From Candidatus Faecousia intestinigallinarum (lineage in GTDB: Bacteria > Bacillota > Clostridia > Oscillospirales > Oscillospiraceae): 38,406 nucleotides of DNA. Every line of letters starts with the position of its first letter. Position 1 is the first letter of the stretch. Made by a program: the position numbers and the translations under genes. This document shows positions 1 to 8,209 of the stretch, piece by piece. Under the pieces are notes generated by a model. That model was not told the DNA's origin and did not search any database. It worked only from the letters and a program-made list of their open reading frames with translations. The stretch spans positions 1 through 38,406 of the forward strand of contig DVKX01000074.1 of assembly GCA_018715805.1 (NCBI GenBank). Direction: 5' to 3'.

Positions 1-28
1 GCTTGCTTGCTTGCTTGCTTGCTTGCTT
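1..28. repeat. (GCTT)7 tetranucleotide tandem repeat
   Basis: Seven perfect head-to-tail copies of GCTT open the window, followed by AC. The true copy number is unknown because the window begins inside or at the edge of the tract. No convincing gene overlaps it, so any link to phase variation is speculation. Confidence 0.9.
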
Positions 29-276
29 ACAAATATTTTGCCCTGTGCGATCATCTTTGTCAAGCCCCTTTTCAAAATAATCCGCTATACCTTATCAATT
101 ATAAATTGTACCATGAAGCCATTTGGTTTGCAAGCCTTTTTCTGCGCAAGTCCTATGATAAATGGCCGTCCTCCATTATCGTGCAGACCGTGATGCAATC
201 AGCAGCATTACAGCGCGAGGGGCGGCTTGAAAAGCCGCCCCCCGTTCCTGTTGCTTCGCTATATTCCTATCCCGTC
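29..276. other. Intergenic stretch downstream of the hybrid kinase gene
   Basis: No coding region is supported here. The open frames present have no ribosome site and no recognisable protein. The only structure is a perfect 10-bp-arm GC-rich hairpin at 219-241 (arms GGGGCGGCTT and AAGCCGCCCC). It lies about 35 bases past the stop of the minus-strand kinase gene and has no adjacent U-run, so it may be a weak terminator or an mRNA 3'-end stabiliser. Confidence 0.5.
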
Positions 277-2856
277 TCAATTGCACCCGCAATATTTTTG
301 CAGCAGCCGTAAAAGCTCCGGTATATTCAGCGGCTTGGCCACATGACCATTCATACCGCAGTCCAGGCAGGCTTTTACATCATCGGAAAAAGCGTCCGCA
401 GTCATGGCAATAATGGGGATCTGCCCGGCGTCCTCTCGTTCCATAGCCCGGATGCTCCGGGTCGCTTCGAAGCCGTTCATTTCCGGCATCCGCAGATCCA
501 TCAGGATCGCATGGTAGTATCCCGGCTGCGCGGCGGAGAATTTTTCCACACAGATTGCTCCATTTTCCGCCCAATCAAGAACAAAGCCTACGCTGGAGAG
601 AATCTCATTGGCGATTTCCCAATTCAGCTCATTGTCCTCCGCCACCAGCAGCCGCTTGCCGCTGAAATCAATCTGTGGTTCGGCAGGCAAATCTACATTT
701 TGAATTTCCTGCTCTGCAAATAGTTTCAAAGAATGGTAAAGCGTAGATTTGAACAGCGGCTTGGAAATGAAACCGGTTATGCCTGCTGCCCGCGCTTCTT
801 CCTCGACATCCTCCCACTCATAGGCAGACATCAGCAAAATCGGCACGTCTTCACCGATACGCCGGCGCATTTCGCGGGCAGTTTCAATACCGTCCATTCC
901 CGGCATTTTGCAGTCCAGAAGAACCACATAGTAATCTTTGTGCTGCTTATGCCGCTTTTCCGTCATCTCAATGGCGGTCATGCCATCCAGCGCCCATTCC
1001 GCATGAACGCCAATCTCATTCAGGGAATCGGTGGCGCTACGGCACAAGTCTTCATCATCGTCTACCACAAGGACTTCCCATTGCGGCAAAATCATTTCTT
1101 CCACGTTGGACTCGCCGCGTTCAAAATCAAACGTGACATGGAACTCCGTGCCTTTATCCAGCTCGCTTTTCAGCTCAATGCTGCCCTCGGCTTTATCTAC
1201 GATGTACTTAGTGATGGCCATGCCCAGCCCGGTTCCTTCCGTCTTGCGCACACGGGCATTGTCCTCGCGCACAAAGCTCTCAAAAATATTCTGCTGGAAC
1301 TCCTTTGTCATTCCAATCCCCGTATCCTTCACCCAGAAATGGGTGCGGACATAAGTTTCCCCTTTGGGCGAATCTTCCTGTGCCACCGTTACCGTGATGT
1401 TCCCGCCTTCCGGCGTAAATTTCATGGCGTTGGAGAGCAGATTCAGCAGCACCTGATTCAGGCGCACACTGTCGGCATAGATATTCTCCGTCTGTATCTT
1501 TTGGATAAAGACATTAAAAGACTGCTTTTTCGCCTTGACCTGCGGCTGGATGATCCCCACGATCCCCTCCATCATTTCCCGCAGGGAGAGCAGGTCAACA
1601 TTAAAGGTCAGTTTTCCGCTTTCAATCTTCGACATATCCAGCACATCGTTAATCAGTCCCAACAGATGCTTACTGGATAAGTTGATCTTTCGCAAGCACT
1701 CCAAAACCTTATCCCGGTTATCCACATTTGCACCTGCAATCGCCACCATGCCGATAATGGCGTTCATGGGGGTTCGGATGTCGTGGCTCATATTGGAAAG
1801 AAATTCGCTCTTTGCCTTATTGGCAGCCAGCGCCTCCTCTTTTGCTTCGGCCAGTTCCTTCATTTGGCGAACGGAATACCGCCAATAAATGAGGTAAATG
1901 ATCAGCATAATACACACAATAATGCCGCAGCTTACCAGCGAGGAAACCACCCTTTGCTCCCCAAGCGAGGTGAGCGCTTCGTCCAGAACGCCGTGCGGCA
2001 TCACGGAGATCATCATCCATTCCGTATGATCCATGGGGGTACAGCGGAAACGGCGCGCTTCCCCGGCAATGAAAACGACCCCGCTGTATGGTTTTCTCTC
2101 GGATATGGCCTCCCGCAGCCCTTCTACAATTTCTTCGATATTGTCCATGTTGGCTTCCCGCCCGTTTTTCAGGAGCCAATCATAACAGGTTTCCTCTGTA
2201 ATATCGTAGCCAGAGTTGTTGATAATAAAGCTGCCGTCAGCGTCAACAATATTGGTGAAAATCAGCGTCTCATCCGCCCCTAGAGAAAGCGCGGCAGACA
2301 GATTCTCAATGGGAACGCCAACTAATAGAGCGGTACACTGCTTCCCATTGGACAGCGGATACCCCACGCTCTCAGGATAACCCACCGAGAGTCCGTAAAT
2401 AAGAACCGCCCCTCCGTCCGCCTCTATACCGATGGACACCATGGTATCCCCCCGATTCATCGCAGCAAGGAAATTACCGGCGTTCTCCATTTCAATGGGG
2501 TCTCCAAAAATAGACTCCATATCGCCGTCCATATCCATCAAATATGTATGGGTGAAGCCTCTTGACTGTGCGATAGCGGACAGTCGCTCCCGCACATCGT
2601 CATTCATGACCTCCACATCCTCCGGCGGAAGCGCCAGAAGCACATTTTGCACCTGAATCAGACGCATATTCAGCAAAGTATCAAAATGACTTTGAATCTG
2701 CACGCTCATTCCCTGCATATATGTGTCAGCGACTTGATTCAGCGTGCTGGTATTCTGTTTTGTCATGTATGTTGTAATAAAATAGAACACCAGCGCACAA
2801 ACCACAATCATGCCGACTATCGTGGCACGAAAAACTTTCAGGACTTTTTTATCCAT
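277..2856 (-). CDS. Membrane hybrid sensor histidine kinase with two receiver domains
   Basis: This 859-residue protein senses an external signal and passes phosphate along an internal relay. Visible parts are a membrane segment at residues 10-30, an extracellular region to about 300 (probably Cache-like, inferred), a second membrane segment at 305-325, HisKA with MSHDIRTP (His358), a HATPase domain with N-box NLLSNAMKF and G boxes DTGIG and GTGLG, then two receivers. Receiver 1 has Asp648 ([11 protein letters not shown]) and Lys699. Receiver 2 has Asp787 ([11 protein letters not shown]) and Lys841. The build is BarA/EvgS-like but lacks the C-terminal Hpt domain such relays usually need; a free Hpt protein is encoded at 18415. 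AAGGAGA precedes the ATG. The gene is monocistronic, with its own promoter at 2997-3024. Family is certain; the ligand is unknown. Confidence 0.95.
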   Translation of the reverse strand: MDKKVLKVFRATIVGMIVVCALVFYFITTYMTKQNTSTLNQVADTYMQGMSVQIQSHFDTLLNMRLIQVQNVLLALPPEDVEVMNDDVRERLSAIAQSRGFTHTYLMDMDGDMESIFGDPIEMENAGNFLAAMNRGDTMVSIGIEADGGAVLIYGLSVGYPESVGYPLSNGKQCTALLVGVPIENLSAALSLGADETLIFTNIVDADGSFIINNSGYDITEETCYDWLLKNGREANMDNIEEIVEGLREAISERKPYSGVVFIAGEARRFRCTPMDHTEWMMISVMPHGVLDEALTSLGEQRVVSSLVSCGIIVCIMLIIYLIYWRYSVRQMKELAEAKEEALAANKAKSEFLSNMSHDIRTPMNAIIGMVAIAGANVDNRDKVLECLRKINLSSKHLLGLINDVLDMSKIESGKLTFNVDLLSLREMMEGIVGIIQPQVKAKKQSFNVFIQKIQTENIYADSVRLNQVLLNLLSNAMKFTPEGGNITVTVAQEDSPKGETYVRTHFWVKDTGIGMTKEFQQNIFESFVREDNARVRKTEGTGLGMAITKYIVDKAEGSIELKSELDKGTEFHVTFDFERGESNVEEMILPQWEVLVVDDDEDLCRSATDSLNEIGVHAEWALDGMTAIEMTEKRHKQHKDYYVVLLDCKMPGMDGIETAREMRRRIGEDVPILLMSAYEWEDVEEEARAAGITGFISKPLFKSTLYHSLKLFAEQEIQNVDLPAEPQIDFSGKRLLVAEDNELNWEIANEILSSVGFVLDWAENGAICVEKFSAAQPGYYHAILMDLRMPEMNGFEATRSIRAMEREDAGQIPIIAMTADAFSDDVKACLDCGMNGHVAKPLNIPELLRLLQKYCGCN

Positions 2857-2996
2857 GCCTGTGTCTCTCCTTTCAACCTTTTCAAGATTCCGAACCCTTG
2901 GCGTTTTTTAATACCCCTAAAAATTGTAACGCAAACCGCCCTTTCTTTCAACACTTTCCTTAAAAGCTGATTCTGTATCATATCCTATCTATTTTT

Positions 2997-3024
2997 ATTA
3001 TATCTGGTTTTGAAAGAAACTCAA
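2997..3024 (-). promoter_or_regulatory. Sigma-A-type promoter of the hybrid kinase gene
   Basis: Read on the minus strand, TTGAGT (3019-3024) and TATAAT (2997-3002) are separated by 16 bases. Transcription would start near 2990 and give a leader of about 130 bases before the kinase ATG at 2856. Confidence 0.6.
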
Positions 3025-3141
3025 TAAAGAAGAGGAAAAATATCGAAAGCGGCATATACATGATGCAGCGCTGCGGATTCCGGCCACTGAATTTTCCATG
3101 GCGCGGTTGGTTGGGATGCGGATAAGATGGATACCAAAGCA

Positions 3142-3185
3142 AAATAAAAACGGGGCTGCATCCAATGAACGGGTGCAGTCCCGTT
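3142..3185 (-). terminator. Rho-independent terminator of the exopolysaccharide operon
   Basis: On the minus strand a stem of AACGGG plus CTGCA pairs with TGCAG plus CCCGTT (one internal mismatch) and is followed by a TTTTTATTTT tract. It lies about 90 bases past the EAL gene stop. The rest of the 2857-3273 gap holds the kinase promoter and no supported gene. Confidence 0.85.
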
Positions 3186-3273
3186 CTCCTTTTGATTATT
3201 GAGAATCCCCTTCTACAACATCCTTTTGTATCTCATTTTGCGTTCGGGAAACTTCTTTTTAAGCAAAAGACCG

Positions 3274-5124
3274 TTAGGGCGCCGAAAGCGTAAGCGGACT
3301 GTTGTCTGCGCGGGTCGGCTTAAACTGCTGTAGAATTTTCTTTTTGGCCTCCCAATGGGGCATTGGATAAAAGAAGCGAAATCCCTGCAAAACATCGCAG
3401 TGCAGCCGGCTGATCACCTCTACCTGAGCATCGGTTTCGACTCCCTCCGCCAGGATGGTTATTCCCAACTCATGACCCACATGCACCATCGCCTTGAGGA
3501 TAGCATTCCCCCGCTCGGTTCCCAGGTTATCGATCAGGCTTTTGTCTAACTTGATGCCGTCAATGGGATACAGCTGCAGATCATAAAATGAGGTAAAGCC
3601 CTTGCCAAAATCATCCAGCGCAATCTTCACCCCATACTCCTTGAGGGCAATGGCGTTTTGCTGCAGCTGCGAGGTGTTTTTGGAGGAGGTGCTCTCGGTA
3701 ATCTCAAAGATCAGCAGCTCTCGGGGAAATGAATACTGTCCCATGATTCTTTTGCAGTTGTCCACAAAGTCCGCCGCCGCAAAGGTATCCCGCGAAAAAT
3801 TGCAGGAGATAAAGAACGTATCGATCCCCAGCCTCACAAGCTCCTCCATAAAGGCGCAGACCTTCTCTAAGGAATAGTAATCCAGCTTACTGATCTTGCC
3901 TTCCCGCTCCATCATGGGAACAAAGCGGTCGGGCGCCAAAAGCCCCTTCTCCGGGTGCTGCCAGCGGGAAAGCGCCTCACCGCCCACAATACGGTGGGCA
4001 TCACAATCCACATAAAACTGCAGGTACAGTTCAAACTCCTGATGGGAAAGGGCGCGTTCGATGCTGGCCTGTAGCCGCCGCTCTTCCACAAACTGTTGCA
4101 GCATCTGGTCAGAGCACACCATATAGCCCATGCCATTCTGCGCCGCCGCGCGGGCACTTTGACCAGCGTTGAAAACCATTTCATTTAAGTCCCGGTCAGA
4201 GGCCTTTATGGGATAGATGCCCGCCGACAGATTGACATCAAAGGGCTTTTGATATTTCTCAGAATATGCACGGGCGCGGGCGATCAGCGACGTCAGCCAC
4301 TCCTCGTCCGCCTGTGCAGAGCCGGACAGCTTTACCAGCACAAAGCCCTGGTCAGACACCCGCGCCAGAATATCGCTGTCGCCGGTGTACTCCTGCAGCA
4401 GTGTCGCAACATAACGCAGAAATTCATTGGTCTCCTCGCTGCTGCTCAGCCGCCGCAGCTGGTCGGTATCCACATAGAAATAGCAGAGCTTATAGAGGAT
4501 ACGGTTTTTATCGAGGACAAACTGCATGTAATACCGCGTCAAATATTCCGCGTTGCCGATTCCGGTCACCTCGTCAGTCTCGATGCTCTGCTCGGCTTTT
4601 CGCAGCATCTTTCGATAGCGGCGCACCAGCAGAATCACCGCCGCAGCCAGCGCCGCGGCTGCCAGCCCCAAACCGGCCAGCGACCAGTAAAGGGCGTGAG
4701 GGGTAGGGTACTGTACGGCAGCGTGCACAGCGACACCGCTGAGCGTCTCCTCGCCCACGCTGGCAAAGTAGCTCTCAAGCTGGCTCTTGAGCGCCTCGGG
4801 CGCCACGTCGCTGACATATATCTGATAGGTGATCTGCTCTCCCTCCCAGACGGAATTGAACACTGTCACCGGCTGGCTGTAGGACGGCGCTTCGTCGGTC
4901 TGGGTATAACCGGACAGGATATCCACCTGTCTGTTTTTTGCAAGTTGTGCCCGTTGATCCTGGGTTCCCCCCTGGTAATAGATCATCTGATAGGAGCTTT
5001 GTTGGGAAAACTGGCGCAGCAGCTCGGGGATCACCCCCTGATAGACTCCGGCGTCCTCATCATAGTACTCCAGTGGATAGGCATTGGGGTTCCCGGCCAC
5101 ATAGATGATCTCTTTTTCTTCCAT
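3274..5124 (-). CDS. Membrane c-di-GMP phosphodiesterase: partial SBP domain, degenerate GGDEF, EAL
   Basis: The protein (616 residues) hydrolyses c-di-GMP by family inference. Residues 1-140 resemble part of a family-3 solute-binding domain, 145-168 are a membrane segment followed by RRYRK, about 185-335 are a GGDEF fold in which the GGDEF motif reads SDQGF (no cyclase activity expected), and about 365-605 are an EAL domain. The EAL residues look complete: EAL, the Asn of CNFS, EITES, DDFGKG, KLD, EGVET and QGF. I chose the ATG at 5124 because GGGGGAG lies 6 bases upstream. A longer frame of 21 residues runs into the gene before it. Neither start gives a signal peptide, and the binding domain is much shorter than the usual 220 or so residues. 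It is the last gene of the operon, so it should be made when c-di-GMP is high. Confidence 0.9.
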   Translation of the reverse strand: MEEKEIIYVAGNPNAYPLEYYDEDAGVYQGVIPELLRQFSQQSSYQMIYYQGGTQDQRAQLAKNRQVDILSGYTQTDEAPSYSQPVTVFNSVWEGEQITYQIYVSDVAPEALKSQLESYFASVGEETLSGVAVHAAVQYPTPHALYWSLAGLGLAAAALAAAVILLVRRYRKMLRKAEQSIETDEVTGIGNAEYLTRYYMQFVLDKNRILYKLCYFYVDTDQLRRLSSSEETNEFLRYVATLLQEYTGDSDILARVSDQGFVLVKLSGSAQADEEWLTSLIARARAYSEKYQKPFDVNLSAGIYPIKASDRDLNEMVFNAGQSARAAAQNGMGYMVCSDQMLQQFVEERRLQASIERALSHQEFELYLQFYVDCDAHRIVGGEALSRWQHPEKGLLAPDRFVPMMEREGKISKLDYYSLEKVCAFMEELVRLGIDTFFISCNFSRDTFAAADFVDNCKRIMGQYSFPRELLIFEITESTSSKNTSQLQQNAIALKEYGVKIALDDFGKGFTSFYDLQLYPIDGIKLDKSLIDNLGTERGNAILKAMVHVGHELGITILAEGVETDAQVEVISRLHCDVLQGFRFFYPMPHWEAKKKILQQFKPTRADNSPLTLSAP

Positions 5125-5143
5125 TTTGCTCTCCCCCACAAGC

Positions 5144-5659
5144 CTATTCCTGCACAGGCTGCGTCTTGCGCTGGAACAGCAGCCCATGTCTCTCCGGCGC
5201 TCCTTCTGCGGCTTTAACGATCTCGTCTTTCATAGTCTCCGCCTTTTGATCCATCACGCGCAGCAGCGTGTGAAAACGCTCCCGAAGCTCCCGTACCTGG
5301 GCGCCATACCGGTCCAGCTCCGCATGGTACCTAGCCGCTTCCTTCTCCAGCTGCTGGCGCAGCTCAAGCTCCCGCTGTTCCGTCTCCGCTTTCATCTGGG
5401 CGGCATAGCGCTGCGCTTCCAGCAGCGTGTCGGCAATCATCAGCTGCCTGCCCTGTTGCGCCTCATATTCCTTTTTAAGCCCATCCAGCGCCGCCTCAAG
5501 CTCCTGGATCCTCCGGGTATAGGTCTCGGCGGCCTTTTTAGACTGGACGTCCCGCTCCACCAGCTTGGCGGAAAAATCCTCCTCCATGGTAGATATGTAC
5601 CGCAGAACGCTTTCCTTTGTGTAGCCAAACATTCCCTTTTTCAGGTTCTCCAGCTGCAT
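5144..5659 (-). CDS. DivIVA-like coiled-coil protein
   Basis: The protein (171 residues) starts with a short DivIVA/GpsB-like segment (GMFGYTKESVLRYI, residues 9-22) and continues as an almost unbroken, charged coiled coil to about residue 155. DivIVA-family proteins bind curved membrane at poles and septa and recruit partners. Here it sits between the glycosyltransferase and the phosphodiesterase, so a scaffold or positioning role for the polysaccharide machine is my inference. The start at 5659 has GGAGG 6 bases upstream; an ATG 15 codons earlier lacks such a site. The gap to the preceding gene is 16 bases and to the next gene 19, supporting co-transcription. The N-terminal match is short, so a generic coiled-coil protein remains possible. 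Confidence 0.75.
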   Translation of the reverse strand: MQLENLKKGMFGYTKESVLRYISTMEEDFSAKLVERDVQSKKAAETYTRRIQELEAALDGLKKEYEAQQGRQLMIADTLLEAQRYAAQMKAETEQRELELRQQLEKEAARYHAELDRYGAQVRELRERFHTLLRVMDQKAETMKDEIVKAAEGAPERHGLLFQRKTQPVQE

Positions 5660-5675
5660 AAAAAACCTCCAATTC

Positions 5676-7079
5676 TCAGTTAAAGTAGATTTTCTTTCGC
5701 TCAATTTTGCCCCAGTCGTTCTTCTTTTTCTTGTAGCCGATCAGTGCGGTGGCTCGCACCCAAGCCATGACCAGCCGCAGCCCCGAAACCTCCAGCACAC
5801 ACAGCCCGATGGCCTTGAGCGCGTCCAAAAGGGTCAGCCTCAGATCCACCGTGTGAATACGGGCAAAGAAGGCGGTCAGCGAGAGGATCGCGGAGTAGAC
5901 CACATAGATCAGGAAAAAGAGGATCATAAAGGGTACGTTTATCAAATCCAAAAAGAACGCCAGCGCAATGGTAACAAGGCCAAAAATCTCGATATAGGGC
6001 GAGAGCAGCTCGTAAATCAAAAAGTAAACGTAGGAAATGAAACCCGTGAGTCCGTACTTGGGATTTGCCAGCATCACGCGGTGGCGGGTCATGCTTTGAA
6101 ACAGCCCGATATGCCAGCGCCGCCGCTGCTTGCACAGATCCTTTAAGCGCTCGGGCACCTGGGTCCAGCAGATGGCATCGGTGGCGTAGCGGATCCGGTA
6201 GGGGATGCCGTGCTCCCGGCAGAAGACGTGAAGCTTTACTACCAGTTCCATGTCCTCGCCCATAGTGGTGGGGTCATAGCCGCCGGCATCGATGACCACG
6301 CTTTTTTGAAAGAGGCCAAAGGCGCCGGAGATGATGATGCTGCCGTTAAACTTGTCAAACAGGATTCTGGCCGCCAAAAAGGAACGGTCGTACTCCAGCA
6401 CCTGCATACAGGGAAGCACCTTGCTGGGCATATGGTAGGAGATGACCCGCCCATTTTTGATTTCAGCGCCGTTGCAGGGGCGGACAGCACCGCCCACCGC
6501 CACCACGTTGCCTTCCTCGATAACCGGGCGGACGATCTTCTCCAGTGAATCATGCTGCAGCACCGAATCTGCGTCCATACAGATAAAATAGGGGTACCTG
6601 GCGGCGTTGATGCCCATGTTCAGCGCGTCGGCTTTGCCCCCGTTCTTTTTGCTGATCAGGGTGATGGGCACCTTATAGCTGTGGGATTCAAACACAACGG
6701 TTTCCGGCTGACAGGGGATCTTGCGCTGGATAGGGCGGGTCACCTGCCGCATCTGGAACTGCTCCCGCACCACCTGTGCCGTATCATCGGTGGAGCCGTC
6801 ATCCACCACGATGATCTCGTACAGCTTATAGTCCAGCGCCAGCAGGGAGCGGATGGTGGCGCCGACGGTGATGCCCTCGTTGTGAGCGGGCACCACGATG
6901 GTCACCGGCACATAGTAATCCCGCAGCAGCTCGTTCTTTAAGAGGTTGCGCCGCTTGCTATGATAGAGTTCGGAGCTTCCTACGGCCACCGACAAAAACA
7001 AAAAGCTGGCATAACCGATCATATACAGGACAAAAAAGATGCCCACACATTCATAAAAAAACTTGAATGCATCCATCAT
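5676..7079 (-). CDS. Processive family-2 glycosyltransferase, polysaccharide synthase
   Basis: This 467-residue membrane enzyme should polymerise a sugar nucleotide into an exported chain. It has one N-terminal membrane segment (about 8-33), a cytosolic GT2 domain with VPAHNEG (64-70), VVDDGSTDDT, the DAD metal site (169-171), GED (274-276, catalytic Asp276) and the processivity motif QRRRW (318-322), then about four C-terminal membrane segments. This is the BcsA/PgaC/HasA build, and the product cannot be told from sequence. No PilZ domain (RxxxR with DxSxxG) is present at the C-terminus, so direct c-di-GMP activation of the BcsA type is not expected. The first of two tandem ATGs overlaps the stop of the HEAT gene (ATGA), implying translational coupling. 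AGGAG lies about 12 bases upstream. Confidence 0.93.
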   Translation of the reverse strand: MMDAFKFFYECVGIFFVLYMIGYASFLFLSVAVGSSELYHSKRRNLLKNELLRDYYVPVTIVVPAHNEGITVGATIRSLLALDYKLYEIIVVDDGSTDDTAQVVREQFQMRQVTRPIQRKIPCQPETVVFESHSYKVPITLISKKNGGKADALNMGINAARYPYFICMDADSVLQHDSLEKIVRPVIEEGNVVAVGGAVRPCNGAEIKNGRVISYHMPSKVLPCMQVLEYDRSFLAARILFDKFNGSIIISGAFGLFQKSVVIDAGGYDPTTMGEDMELVVKLHVFCREHGIPYRIRYATDAICWTQVPERLKDLCKQRRRWHIGLFQSMTRHRVMLANPKYGLTGFISYVYFLIYELLSPYIEIFGLVTIALAFFLDLINVPFMILFFLIYVVYSAILSLTAFFARIHTVDLRLTLLDALKAIGLCVLEVSGLRLVMAWVRATALIGYKKKKNDWGKIERKKIYFN

Positions 7080-8182
7080 GGCGATACCTTTTCTCCTTTC
7101 TGAACAGCCCGGTTCTCCAGGCGGTACATCATCATCTCCCTGGCATAACGGTCGTTGCCGGCGACCACGTCGATGAGTTCACTGTAGTCGATATGCAGCG
7201 CCTCCAAACTCAGCGAGGCATTGTAGCGCACATACCAATTGGAGCTGTGCAGCGCCTCCTTGAGCTGCTGAACCACTTCCGGCCCGGGGTAGCGGGCAAG
7301 GGAAGAGACGCTGATGGCCGCGTATTCCCACTGTGCGGGGTCTTTCTCCGCCGCAAAGGCAAGCAGCGGCGGCAGCGCCGGCTGATAGGCGTACTTTCCA
7401 AAGTAGCGGATAGCCGAGAGACGCAGCTCCTTGTCCCGGCTCTGATCCATCATAATGGAGAACATCTCTTGCGCGTAGTTTCCTGTTTCAAAGCGGATAT
7501 AGTTAAGGATCGCCAGTTGGGTTCTCACCGAAAAGCTGTCCAGCCGCGCCCACAATAACTCGATCAGCTCATCGTGGTTGCCGGTATAGGTCAAAAGCCC
7601 TTCTGTCAGAATCTTTTCGTGTATAAACACGCTGTCTGAATCCTGAATCTCCAGTGCCCGCAGAATACTCCTGGGGGTGCCGATGGTGTAAAGCGCCTCC
7701 AGCGCATTGACCCGGCAGTAGAGGTTATCCTTGCGCACATAGTCCAGCAGAATTTCCTGAAGGGAGTCCACCGGCATCTGCCTGGTAGTCATATACTGGG
7801 AGAGCAGATAGGAAAAATACGCTGCCTGCATGACCTCCCGCCTGCGGTAGATGACGGCTAGATGCAAAATAATGGGCTGAATCTGTTGAAAGTACGCTTC
7901 GGCGGTCTTGTCGCCGCGGGGAAAGGACTGCAGCACCCGGTCAAAGGCGATGAGATTTTTCACCCGCTTCAGCTTGCTTGACAGATAATCCAAGTGTTTT
8001 TCGTCCACTTTCTGCCCCTGAGAAAGCCGCCCCAGCTGTTCGTCCATTTTGGCTCGGATTCTGTGGCAGCGGCGCTCCAGACGCGGTTCGCTGCGGCGCA
8101 GCGATACATTGTAGATGATATTAAAGACGATGAGGCTTATGCAGACCGTCCCATAGGCATAGATCATCCATTCAACCCGCAT
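7076..8182 (-). CDS. Membrane-anchored HEAT-repeat protein
   Basis: The protein (368 residues) has an N-terminal membrane segment (about 5-27), a basic stretch, and then helical repeats. At least three are easy to see in the C-terminal half: RLSAIRYFGKYAYQPALPPL, YAAISVSSLARYPGPEVVQQ and YVRYNASLSLEAL. Earlier repeats (VNALEALYTIGTPRSILRA) are more diverged. HEAT repeats are protein-binding surfaces, so it may hold the synthase and the extracellular enzymes together from the cytosolic side (inference). It is translationally coupled to the glycosyltransferase by an ATGA overlap. GGAGGGG lies 7 bases before its ATG. No enzyme motif is visible. Confidence 0.85.
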   Translation of the reverse strand: MRVEWMIYAYGTVCISLIVFNIIYNVSLRRSEPRLERRCHRIRAKMDEQLGRLSQGQKVDEKHLDYLSSKLKRVKNLIAFDRVLQSFPRGDKTAEAYFQQIQPIILHLAVIYRRREVMQAAYFSYLLSQYMTTRQMPVDSLQEILLDYVRKDNLYCRVNALEALYTIGTPRSILRALEIQDSDSVFIHEKILTEGLLTYTGNHDELIELLWARLDSFSVRTQLAILNYIRFETGNYAQEMFSIMMDQSRDKELRLSAIRYFGKYAYQPALPPLLAFAAEKDPAQWEYAAISVSSLARYPGPEVVQQLKEALHSSNWYVRYNASLSLEALHIDYSELIDVVAGNDRYAREMMMYRLENRAVQKGEKVSP

Positions 8183-8209
8183 CTTTATCCCCTCCTCTAT
8201 ACTGGCCGC

